A stretch of DNA of 16,385 nt from JBBQUP01 sp038212305 (GCA_038212305.1 JBBQUP010000077.1:1-16385), one strand, 5' to 3'; positions 7,156-15,127 are shown, counted from the stretch's first letter. Program-made: numbers and translations. Notes: generated by a model from the letters alone, not told the origin.

Positions 7156-7920
7156 ATGAAAGCAATACAAATTAGAGGTCTTAGTTTTTCTTACAACAAG
7201 ATTTGTGTTCTTGATAATGTGAACGCTGATATTGAAATAGGCAAACTAACATTTATTTTAGGAAAAAACGGCAGTGGTAAATCAACTTTTTTGCGGATAA
7301 TTGCAGGTTTGCTGCCTTATAAAAAGGGTGATATTCATATTTTAGGCAACGACAATTCAAAACTTAATTATACCGAAAGGGCTAAGATTGTTGGATTTCT
7401 TAACCAACAGCACAAGGCCGTTTTCCCTTTTTCAGTCGAGGAAGTTGTGTTAACAGGCCGAGCTGGTTATGTTAATTACATACCAAAGGATATAGACAAA
7501 CAAGCAGCACATGTAGCCATTGAAAAGGTTGGTATTTCTCATTTGACAAACAGGAATTATACCGAACTTTCAGGAGGCGAACAGCAATTAGTGATGATAG
7601 CCAGAGTATTAGCTCAAAACCCAAAAGTATTGTTGCTCGATGAACCAACCACGCATCTTGATTTCGGTAATCAAGCCCATTTGCTTTCCTTATTAAAAAA
7701 ATTGGCAAACGACGGTCTTACTATTGTTGCCGTTTTACACGACCCTAACCTCGCATTTCTTTATGGCGATGATTTTCTGTTTGTACGTGACAAACAAGTT
7801 ATTCGTTCAGCGACCTCGGTCGATGCCTGGAATGTCGATTTTCTTAAAACAATTTATCACGGCAACATCGAAACAATCCCATATAACGGTCGCGCTTTGT
7901 TAATTCCAGATATGAATTGA
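7156..7920 (+). CDS. ABC transporter ATP-binding protein, FecE/BtuD type
   Basis: This 254-residue cytoplasmic ATPase energises the permease. All ABC motifs are visible: Walker A GKNGSGKST at 36-44, a Q-loop in FLNQQHKAVFPFSV, signature LSGGEQQ at 138-144, Walker B VLLLDEP at 158-164, and the switch histidine His195 in VLHDPN. Length and motif spacing are those of siderophore/B12 ATPases, and the gene appears intact. The ATG at 7156 follows array 3 by about 15 bp. The stop TGA runs directly into array 4. Gene order (receptor, binding protein, permease, ATPase) is standard for a complete TonB-plus-ABC uptake route. Confidence 0.94.
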   Translation: MKAIQIRGLSFSYNKICVLDNVNADIEIGKLTFILGKNGSGKSTFLRIIAGLLPYKKGDIHILGNDNSKLNYTERAKIVGFLNQQHKAVFPFSVEEVVLTGRAGYVNYIPKDIDKQAAHVAIEKVGISHLTNRNYTELSGGEQQLVMIARVLAQNPKVLLLDEPTTHLDFGNQAHLLSLLKKLANDGLTIVAVLHDPNLAFLYGDDFLFVRDKQVIRSATSVDAWNVDFLKTIYHGNIETIPYNGRALLIPDMN

Positions 7921-8043
7921 TAATGTGCTAATGTGGCAATGTGCTAATTAAAGAAGGGGATAATGTGCTAATGAAAGAAGGGGATGATGTGCTAATGAAA
8001 GAATGTGCTGTTGTGCTAATTCAAGAATGGGTTAATTAATAAA
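7921..8043 (+). repeat. Octamer array 4 (forward), upstream of the four-helix bundle gene
   Basis: An AA register at 7922 + 8n continues to 8042 with only two substituted positions (7986 and 8010). It contains a higher-order 24-bp unit. Copies at 7950-7973 and 7974-7997 differ at a single base, and a more diverged third copy lies at 7998-8021. Common units are TGTGCTAA and AAAGAAGG-type variants. It is oriented opposite to array 5 on the other side of the gene. Confidence 0.9.
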
Positions 8044-8048
8044 ATGTT

Positions 8049-8393
8049 ATGGAAAAGAAGAATGTTATTTTAGATAAGAGTTTTGAATTTGCTTTAGCTG
8101 TTATTGAGTTTTCTGAACTGTTAGATAGTCAAAGTAAATATGTGATTTCAAGGCAACTTTTAAAATCAGGAACTTCAATTGGAGCTAACGTTCGAGAAGC
8201 ACAAGGAGCCGAAAGCAAGGCAGATTTTATCCATAAACTAAAAATAGCAGCCAAAGAAGCCGAAGAAACGCACTATTGGCTTCTATTATGTAAACATTCT
8301 AAATCATATCCATGCAATGAGGCTTTATTTCCTCAATTATTAGAAATACAAAAACTACTCTCAGCCATAATATCATCCTCCAAATCCCATTAG
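8049..8393 (+). CDS. Four-helix bundle protein, 23S rRNA IVS-encoded family
   Basis: This 114-residue protein belongs to the family first seen encoded in intervening sequences of 23S rRNA genes (TIGR02436/PF05635) and structurally related to the Avd accessory protein of diversity-generating retroelements. The family core SGTSIGANVREAQGAES (about residues 40-56), followed by DFIHKLKIAAKEAEETHYWL, is textbook. Predicted structure is all-helical, with no signal peptide or membrane segment. The molecular role of standalone members is not established; nucleic-acid binding is often suspected from the basic surface of the family. It lies between transport and methyltransferase genes to which it has no evident functional link, and it is bracketed by octamer arrays of opposite orientation. 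Its stop TAG lies within array 5. It is best seen as an inserted unit, not as part of the uptake pathway. Confidence 0.93.
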   Translation: MEKKNVILDKSFEFALAVIEFSELLDSQSKYVISRQLLKSGTSIGANVREAQGAESKADFIHKLKIAAKEAEETHYWLLLCKHSKSYPCNEALFPQLLEIQKLLSAIISSSKSH

Positions 8394-8459
8394 CAAATTA
8401 CCACATTAACCCATTAGCACATTAGCAAATTACCACATTAGCACATTAGCAAATTAACA
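8388..8459 (-). repeat. Octamer array 5 (inverted units), downstream of the four-helix bundle gene
   Basis: TT occurs at 8390, 8398, 8406, 8414, 8422, 8430, 8438, 8446 and 8454, exactly every 8 bp. Units are TTAGCAAA, TTACCACA, TTAACCCA and TTAGCACA, the reverse complements of units in arrays 3 and 4. The array contains the stop codon of the four-helix bundle gene and ends directly before the methyltransferase ATG at 8461. Confidence 0.93.
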
Positions 8460-8460
8460 A

Positions 8461-9300
8461 ATGTACAGAGAAACCATAGCAGCCGCTTACGATGCAGGAG
8501 TTGAGGAAGAATACAACCGTTTAACAGAAAACCCATTGCGTGAAGCCGAATTCCAATTAATCATTGATTTGCTCGATGAATATATCCTGAAGGGTGCAAC
8601 GGTAATTGATATTGGTTCAGGTCCCGGTAGGTATTCCGAGTATTTGTTAAAACGAAATTGCAAAGTCGGTGTAGTTGATCTTTCGGCAAAATCGCTAAAA
8701 GCATTTTCCGACCGAATGAACGGTTCATGTTGTCAGGACAATATTATTTTCAACCAAGTTTCTTGCGCCACACAATTAGATTGGATATCGGATAATTCAG
8801 CCGATGCCATTTTACTAATGGGACCATTGTATCATTTGATTAATGAGGAACATAGGAATAAAGCACTATTGCATTGCAGGCGGATTTTAAGGCCCGGCGG
8901 TACTTTATTTTCTGTTTTCTTAAGTCCATTCCCATTGCTAAACAAGCGAAATGATATAAACGATGGTTCGTATGTGTTTTCCAATAAGGATTTATACAAA
9001 CACATCAAATCAGATATAACAACACATACACAATTTCAGGGCTATAATGTTCCTCAATATCGTTGTTGGCCAAAAGAGACCGAAAAATTGATGTCTGCAA
9101 ACGGATTCGAAACATTACGCATTAGAAACCTCGAAGGGATTGGCTCTTTTTATAGCAATGAAAAACTAATAGAATATTCCGATGCTGTTAAAAAACTATC
9201 TCTAATAAATACATTGCGTTCCACCTCCGAAGATTTAAAACTATTAGGAATAACGCATCAATTCTTATATGTTGGAAAATACGAAGGATTTTATAAATAG
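8461..9300 (+). CDS. Class I SAM-dependent methyltransferase, substrate unknown
   Basis: This 279-residue cytoplasmic Rossmann-fold methyltransferase has motif I VIDIGSGPG at 48-56. An acidic residue at the end of beta-2 (Asp73 in VGVVDLS) would bind the ribose hydroxyls. A post-motif stretch ILLMGPLYHL and the RRILRPGGTLFSVF strand also match the Methyltransf_11/25-type core. The C-terminal third (from about residue 190) is a less conserved cap that probably sets substrate choice. The substrate cannot be told from sequence. Position at the end of the NikR-led set suggests the same transcript, possibly linked to a metal chelator, but it may equally be a bystander carried by the repeat-rich region. 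The ATG directly follows the last octamer of array 5, with no Shine-Dalgarno. Confidence 0.85.
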   Translation: MYRETIAAAYDAGVEEEYNRLTENPLREAEFQLIIDLLDEYILKGATVIDIGSGPGRYSEYLLKRNCKVGVVDLSAKSLKAFSDRMNGSCCQDNIIFNQVSCATQLDWISDNSADAILLMGPLYHLINEEHRNKALLHCRRILRPGGTLFSVFLSPFPLLNKRNDINDGSYVFSNKDLYKHIKSDITTHTQFQGYNVPQYRCWPKETEKLMSANGFETLRIRNLEGIGSFYSNEKLIEYSDAVKKLSLINTLRSTSEDLKLLGITHQFLYVGKYEGFYK

Positions 9301-9308
9301 TGCGAATG

Positions 9309-9328
9309 AAGGGTTAAAAAAACACCTT
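9309..9328 (+). terminator. Weak hairpin after the methyltransferase gene
   Basis: AAGGGTT (9309-9315) can pair with AACACCTT (9321-9328), leaving one bulged A and a five-A loop. No U-run follows, so termination is uncertain. It is the only hairpin near the end of the putative operon apart from ACCGTT/AACGGT at 9381-9386 and 9399-9404. Confidence 0.25.
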
Positions 9329-9595
9329 GATATTTAAGATAAATAATCGGCTGCCTACCACATCATCAGCTGTGCCATTGACCGTTCCTAAGACTAATAA
9401 CGGTATCGTGAATTAAACTGAACTCCCCCAAACAGTAGTATATACCCATCTTTATTGCACAATACGTTACAAATACGTTTAACCCGAATCCTCAACATCC
9501 AGATTTTCCACCTATTGAATATTAACAAAATAGTTTTAATTTAGTTGAATTATATTTAACCTATAAACTTGAGAACCTTCAACACTCATAAAATC
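9329..9595. other. Intergenic region before the macroglobulin gene
   Basis: No gene is supported. It holds an inverted repeat ACCGTT/AACGGT (9381-9404). It also holds a direct repeat of AATACGTT at 9461-9468 and 9472-9479, with an 11-bp period (one helical turn), about 120 bp before the macroglobulin start. The last 90 bp are very AT-rich, as expected for a promoter region. TATATTTA at 9550-9557 is a near match to the -7 element, but no good -33 element was found. Confidence 0.4.
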
Positions 9596-12500
9596 ATGAG
9601 AAAAACACAACACTTTTTGCTCCTCCTCGCGCTAATTGCAGGATTTAGCAGCTGCTTTACTAAAAAAGCACCCAACGCATCAACAACAGCTTACAATGCC
9701 AAAGTTAGCGCTTTTACCGCCGGAGTCGTTTCGAACCAAAGTGCGGTTCGCGTACATTTTTCGGAACTGGTAAAGGGTGCTGAGCCGGGAACAAATGCCA
9801 GCTCATCGGTATTGGATATTAGTCCGTCGGTGAAAGGTAAATTAATTTGGGAAGATGCCCAAACATTGGTTTTGAATCCTGATAAACGCTTAAAATCTGG
9901 ACAAACCTACGAAGTTAAGCTTAACATGCCTGCTATTTTCCCGGGCGATGAGAGCGAATTTTCGTTCACCTTCGATGTCATCAAACAAGATTTTCGTTTC
10001 GAAAAAGTCAATCTCAAACCTGTCGACATCTCTAATCTTAAGTTAAATAGTTTTATTGGTAAATTATTCTTAACCGATTACGAAGATGCCGAAACGGTTG
10101 AGAAAATGGTTAAAGTGCAACAGTTTGGCAAATCCCTTTCGTTAACTTGGGAGCATACCAATGCCACAAACGAACATGTTTTTACGGCCACAGGTGTTGT
10201 GCGGGCCGAAATTGCTGGTCAGATAAAAGTTATTTGTGATGGATCTGCTGCCGGAATATCAAATAAACTAGAGGAGACAATTGAGATCCCATCGTTAAGC
10301 GATTTTAAGGTGATGGAGGTGAAAACGGTTCAAACCCCTTCGCAACAAATCATCATCAACTTCTCCGATCCGCTCCTGCCTAATCAAAACCTCGATGGAT
10401 TAATAGCCGCTGAAGGTGCTGGAAACATTCGCTTTTCCATTGACGTGAATGTCGTTACCATCTATCCACAATCGCGAGTAATAGGTGAGGTTATGCTAAA
10501 CATTTTCCCGGGCATAAAAAATAGCGTAGGCTATTCTTTTAAAGAGAAAAACGTATATCAACTGCAATTCGAAACAGCTAAACCAAGTGTCGAAATTCTT
10601 GGAAAAGGAATTATTCTTCCCGATTCGAAAGGATTAACGCTTCCGTTTAAAGCGGTTAGCGTTCGAGCTATTGAAGTTCAGGTGATTAAAATATTTGAAA
10701 ATAATGTAGCTAGCTTTCTTCAAATCAATCAGCTCGATGGTGAAGAACAACTTCGACGTGCCGGACGATTGATTGTTAAAAAGGTGATTACGCTTGACGA
10801 TAATAAATCGCTCGATCTCACCAAATGGAATACCTTTTCGTTGGATATGGCCAATTTGGTTCAACCCGATCCCGGCGCCATTTACCGCGTTATTCTAAAA
10901 CTCAAACCCGAGTATTCGATCTATCCATGTGATAACGATTCAATTACCAATATACCCATCGAAGATAAAGGGATTACCGATCAGGATATTGTTTACTGGG
11001 ATTCGCCAGCGCAGTACGAATATAGCAATTGGGATAATTACAACGAAGATTACGACTACGATTGGTCGCAACGCGATAATCCTTGTAACCCAATGTATTA
11101 TCGCAATCGGTCGGTTAGTCGTAATGTAATTGCATCAAATATTGGATTGTTAGCCAAAGCTGGATCGAACAAAGAACTGGTGATTGCAGTAACTGATCTG
11201 CGAAACACTCAGCCGCTTTCGGATGTAGAATTGTTGGTGTACGATTATCAGAACCAAATTATTATAACAGGACGAAGTGAATCGGATGGTTTGGTGCGTT
11301 TGAAACTCACTCAAAAACCTTATTTAATTATTGCCAAACAAGCCAATCAGCGCGGATATCTTCGGGTTGACGACGCAACAGCCTTATCACTTAGTCGTTT
11401 CGACATTTCGGGACAATCCATTAAAAAAGGACTGAAAGGTTATATATATGGCGAGCGTGGCGTTTGGCGTCCGGGTGATACGCTCTTTATTGCTGCAATT
11501 ATTGAGGATAAACTCAATTCTCTTCCAGCCAATCACCCTATTGTGTTTGAATTGAGCAATCCACAAGGACAGTTGGTTACGCGTCAGGTGACTACTAAAA
11601 ACGAATCGGGTCTTTATACCTTTAAAGTAACCACTCCAACAACAGCACCCACAGGTGTTTGGTTGGCTAAAGTGATTGTTGGAGGGGTTAAATTCGATCA
11701 AAACATTCGTATTGAAACCGTTAAACCTAATCGTCTAAAAATTGAGATGGATGTGGAAGGAGGCTTGCTTCGCAAAGGACAGCAAACCACCACAATGCTC
11801 AAAGCCAAATGGTTACATGGTGCCATTGCTAAAAATTTAGCTGCTAAAGTAATGGTTACGCTCAATCAATCGAAAACAGCATTCAAATCGTGGCCCAACT
11901 ATCAGTTCGATAACCCCACACGCAGTTTTTCGGCCGAGGAAATCACCGTTTTCGATGGTAAACTAAACGACCAAGGGGTTGCCTCTATTCGTCCCGATAT
12001 TCAAATTTCCGAAGCCGCTCCCGGAATGCTTAAAGCTTCGTTTATGACTCGCGTATTCGAGGAGGGTGGCGACTTTAGTGTCGATCGTTTTCAAGTAGCA
12101 TATTCACCTTTTCAAAATTATGTGGGTATTCGCACACCTAAAGGCGACAGGCGAGGCATGTTGCTTACCGACACGCTCCACACTATTGATGTGGCAACAG
12201 TTGATGCGCTTGGTAATGCGGTGAGCAAACGCAACTTAAAATATCAGATTTACAAAGTACAATGGCGCTGGTGGTGGGAATCGGGCGAAGACGATTTGGC
12301 ACGTTACACCGGAAGCTCTTCGCAAAACCTTATCACATCGGGAACGTTATCCACATCGAATGGCAAAGGTTCTTTTAAATTTAAAATTAATTATCCCGAA
12401 TGGGGACGTTACCTAATTTTGGTTTCCGATACCGAAGGTGGCCATACTGCCGGAACAACTGTTTATGTCGATTGGCCAGGTTGGGCACTTAAGCCATCCG

Positions 12501-15127
12501 ACAATCCACAGGATGCAGCCATGTTGAGCTTCACCGCTGATAAAGACAAATATGCAACTGGCGAAAAAGCCACGCTTGCTTTTCCTTCGCCGGGTAAAGG
12601 CCGAGCATTGGTAAGTATTGAGAATGGCTCGCGTGTTATCAAAGCATTTTGGGTTGAGACATTGCAAGGCGCAACTCAGGCATCGTTTCAATTAACCGAT
12701 GAGATGACGCCTAACGTTTATGCACACATCACCTTGGTGCAACCTCACGACCAAACCGACAATAATCTCCCCATTCGTTTGTATGGAGTCATCCCCATTT
12801 TGGTTGAAAATCCAGAAACTCATCTTCAACCTCAATTGATTTTACCCGATGAGTTTCAGCCCGAAAGTGAAGCTACCATAAAAGTAAAAGAGGCCAATGG
12901 TAAAAAAATGACTTACACATTGGCAGTTGTTGATGAAGGATTGCTCGATTTAACCCGCTTTAAAACTCCCGATCCATGGAATTTGTTTTATGCTCGCGAA
13001 GCCTTGGGTGTAAAAACTTGGGATCTATACGATTACGTGATGGGTGCTTATGGTGGTAAAATCGAAAAAGCATTTAGCTTGGGCGGCGATGACTATTTGA
13101 ATGGTAAAAAAGGCGGAACCAAAGCCAATCGCTTTAAACCAATGGTGCGATATTTTGGGCCATTCACCCTCGAAAAAGGAAAAACCCAAACACACAAAAT
13201 CGATATTCCTCGTTATGTGGGATCGGTGCGTACCATGGTGGTTGCCTGTAACAATGGCGCTTATGGCAATGCCGATGTGGCCACGCCTGTTCGTAAACCT
13301 GTAATGGTTTTAGCCACATTACCTCGTGTTTTAGGCCCCGATGAAAAAGTTACACTCCCAGTCACCGTTTTTTCTATGAGTCCTAAATCGGCAACCATTG
13401 ATGTAACCATAAAAACCGAAGGCAATATTGAGTTAGTGGGATCAAAAAAACAAACCATCACCTTCACCGAAGCTGGCGATCAAGTTGTTAACTTCGAGTT
13501 AAAAGGAGCTTCATTGGCTGGATGGGCAAAAATTCACATCGAAGCCTCTTCGGGCAGAGATAAAGCCACCGACGAAACCGATTTGGAAATTCGCAACCCC
13601 AATCCACGCGTTGTAAAAACAGTGAGTCAGGTTGCAGGCTCTTTGGCTCAAGTAGAGCTAACGCTCAATTACCCTGGTATCGAAGGAACTAACAAAGCTT
13701 GGTTGGAGGTATCCTCTATCCCACCAGTTGATTTTGGTCGTCGACTCAAATACCTTTTGGCCTATCCTCATGGATGCGTTGAACAAACCACCTCATCGGC
13801 CTTTCCTCAGCTTTACATAGCCGATGTAACCGATGGCAAAGCGCTTACCTCAACCATCGAAACCAATGTGCGTGGAGCCATTGCTCAATTGCGATCGTTC
13901 ATTCAGCCAAATGGTGGATTCTCTTACTGGCCAAGCGTTTCACCAAGCGACGATTGGGGGACTTCTTATGCAGGGCATTTCTTACTCGAGGCAGAGAAAA
14001 AAGGCTACCTTCTTCCGGTTGGATGGAAAAAAGATTGGGTGAGCTATCAAAAACAGCAAGCACTAAAATGGAGCAAATCAGCACAATACCCAGGCCATGG
14101 CATGTTAACACAGGCGTATCGCTTGTACACGTTGGCGTTATCGGGCAATGCTGATATGGGTGCGATGAACCGCTTGCGCAACGAGCCCGCCTTAACGGTA
14201 AATGCCAAATGGCGCTTAGCTGCGGCTTATGCTTTGGCAGGACAAGCTAATGCGGCTACTTCGCTAACAGAAAACATTGGCACCGACGAACCTGCGAATA
14301 GCAACACTTACGACTACACCTACGGTTCATCATCGCGCAACAAAGCGCTGATTATTGAAACATTGCTATTGCTTAACAAACGCGAGCAAGCCATGCCTTT
14401 GGTCATTAGTTTATCGAAAGAACTCTCATCGGAGAACTGGATGAGTACTCAAACCACAGCTTATGGGTTGTTGGCCATTAGCCAATTTGCTAAAAACAGC
14501 GCATTATCTAAAGACATCAAATTCACCGTTTCACATTCGGGAACGAAAAGCACAACCTATTCGATGAACAAGCCTATATTTCTCGATTCGTTAAAAGTAG
14601 GCAATCAAACGTCAGGCACTTTAACCTTGAAAAACCTCTCAACCACCGAACTGTTTGTACGAGTGGTGATGGATGGAATCCCAGCCGCTGGTGAGGAAGT
14701 AGCCTCGTCATCGAACCTGAAATTTAGTGTGGAGTACTCCAGTTTGAATGGTAATGCGGTGGATGTGTCAAAACTATCGCAAGGTACCGACTTTATGGCA
14801 ACCGTGCGAGTGACCAATCCGGGCATAATGGGTGATTATCGTAATTTGGCGCTCACACAGGTATTTCCTTCGGGATGGGAAATACGCAACACCCGCATGG
14901 AAGATATCCGCTCGGCCTATGAAACCGATCAGCCCGATTACATTGATTACCGCGACGATCGCGTATTGAGCTACTTCGATCTGAACTCAGGCAAAACCAA
15001 AAAGTTCACGGTACTGCTAAATGCCACCTACAAAGGTTCGTTCTACCTTCCAGCCTCCACCTGCGAAGCGATGTACGATCATTCCATTAACGCGCTGCAA
15101 CTGGGTGAGTGGGTGGTTGTTGAGTAG
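9596..15127 (+). CDS. Alpha-2-macroglobulin family lipoprotein with thioester
   Basis: This 1843-residue envelope lipoprotein resembles bacterial alpha-2-macroglobulins (YfhM/ECAM-like), which trap proteases attacking the periplasm. The ATG at 9596 is chosen because it opens into a lipoprotein signal peptide with Cys20 (GFSSC); an in-frame TTG at 9569 adds nine residues that fit poorly. Several MG-type beta-sandwich domains follow. An Asp/Tyr/Asn-rich insert around residues 445-505 carries Cys445 and Cys497, which could form a disulfide. GVWRPGDTL (near 620) and LAVVDEGLLDLTRF (near 1110) are family landmarks. The thioester motif CVEQ is intact at 1394-1397 in YPHGCVEQTTSS, followed by the alpha-helical thioester domain and a C-terminal receptor-like sandwich. 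Members are often next to pbpC; no pbpC gene is seen here. Codons look richer in G/C than in the uptake operon. A terminator-like array follows the stop. Confidence 0.95.
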   Translation: MRKTQHFLLLLALIAGFSSCFTKKAPNASTTAYNAKVSAFTAGVVSNQSAVRVHFSELVKGAEPGTNASSSVLDISPSVKGKLIWEDAQTLVLNPDKRLKSGQTYEVKLNMPAIFPGDESEFSFTFDVIKQDFRFEKVNLKPVDISNLKLNSFIGKLFLTDYEDAETVEKMVKVQQFGKSLSLTWEHTNATNEHVFTATGVVRAEIAGQIKVICDGSAAGISNKLEETIEIPSLSDFKVMEVKTVQTPSQQIIINFSDPLLPNQNLDGLIAAEGAGNIRFSIDVNVVTIYPQSRVIGEVMLNIFPGIKNSVGYSFKEKNVYQLQFETAKPSVEILGKGIILPDSKGLTLPFKAVSVRAIEVQVIKIFENNVASFLQINQLDGEEQLRRAGRLIVKKVITLDDNKSLDLTKWNTFSLDMANLVQPDPGAIYRVILKLKPEYSIYPCDNDSITNIPIEDKGITDQDIVYWDSPAQYEYSNWDNYNEDYDYDWSQRDNPCNPMYYRNRSVSRNVIASNIGLLAKAGSNKELVIAVTDLRNTQPLSDVELLVYDYQNQIIITGRSESDGLVRLKLTQKPYLIIAKQANQRGYLRVDDATALSLSRFDISGQSIKKGLKGYIYGERGVWRPGDTLFIAAIIEDKLNSLPANHPIVFELSNPQGQLVTRQVTTKNESGLYTFKVTTPTTAPTGVWLAKVIVGGVKFDQNIRIETVKPNRLKIEMDVEGGLLRKGQQTTTMLKAKWLHGAIAKNLAAKVMVTLNQSKTAFKSWPNYQFDNPTRSFSAEEITVFDGKLNDQGVASIRPDIQISEAAPGMLKASFMTRVFEEGGDFSVDRFQVAYSPFQNYVGIRTPKGDRRGMLLTDTLHTIDVATVDALGNAVSKRNLKYQIYKVQWRWWWESGEDDLARYTGSSSQNLITSGTLSTSNGKGSFKFKINYPEWGRYLILVSDTEGGHTAGTTVYVDWPGWALKPSDNPQDAAMLSFTADKDKYATGEKATLAFPSPGKGRALVSIENGSRVIKAFWVETLQGATQASFQLTDEMTPNVYAHITLVQPHDQTDNNLPIRLYGVIPILVENPETHLQPQLILPDEFQPESEATIKVKEANGKKMTYTLAVVDEGLLDLTRFKTPDPWNLFYAREALGVKTWDLYDYVMGAYGGKIEKAFSLGGDDYLNGKKGGTKANRFKPMVRYFGPFTLEKGKTQTHKIDIPRYVGSVRTMVVACNNGAYGNADVATPVRKPVMVLATLPRVLGPDEKVTLPVTVFSMSPKSATIDVTIKTEGNIELVGSKKQTITFTEAGDQVVNFELKGASLAGWAKIHIEASSGRDKATDETDLEIRNPNPRVVKTVSQVAGSLAQVELTLNYPGIEGTNKAWLEVSSIPPVDFGRRLKYLLAYPHGCVEQTTSSAFPQLYIADVTDGKALTSTIETNVRGAIAQLRSFIQPNGGFSYWPSVSPSDDWGTSYAGHFLLEAEKKGYLLPVGWKKDWVSYQKQQALKWSKSAQYPGHGMLTQAYRLYTLALSGNADMGAMNRLRNEPALTVNAKWRLAAAYALAGQANAATSLTENIGTDEPANSNTYDYTYGSSSRNKALIIETLLLLNKREQAMPLVISLSKELSSENWMSTQTTAYGLLAISQFAKNSALSKDIKFTVSHSGTKSTTYSMNKPIFLDSLKVGNQTSGTLTLKNLSTTELFVRVVMDGIPAAGEEVASSSNLKFSVEYSSLNGNAVDVSKLSQGTDFMATVRVTNPGIMGDYRNLALTQVFPSGWEIRNTRMEDIRSAYETDQPDYIDYRDDRVLSYFDLNSGKTKKFTVLLNATYKGSFYLPASTCEAMYDHSINALQLGEWVVVE

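Noticed and set aside
8049..8393. Diversity-generating retroelement accessory gene (avd)
   Set aside because: The family is related to Avd, but no reverse transcriptase and no template/variable repeat pair with A-specific changes was seen. The sequence fits the standalone IVS-type family better.
4742..8459. CRISPR array
   Set aside because: Units are 8 bp, contiguous and degenerate, without 20-40 bp unique spacers, and no cas genes are present.
9569..9595. Upstream TTG start for the macroglobulin
   Set aside because: It adds nine residues before a clean lipoprotein signal peptide. The ATG at 9596 is favoured.
13899..14111. Small reading frames on other frames or the opposite strand inside the large genes (this one as an example)
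   Set aside because: They overlap strongly supported coding sequence, show no family features and are explained as shadows of codon bias.
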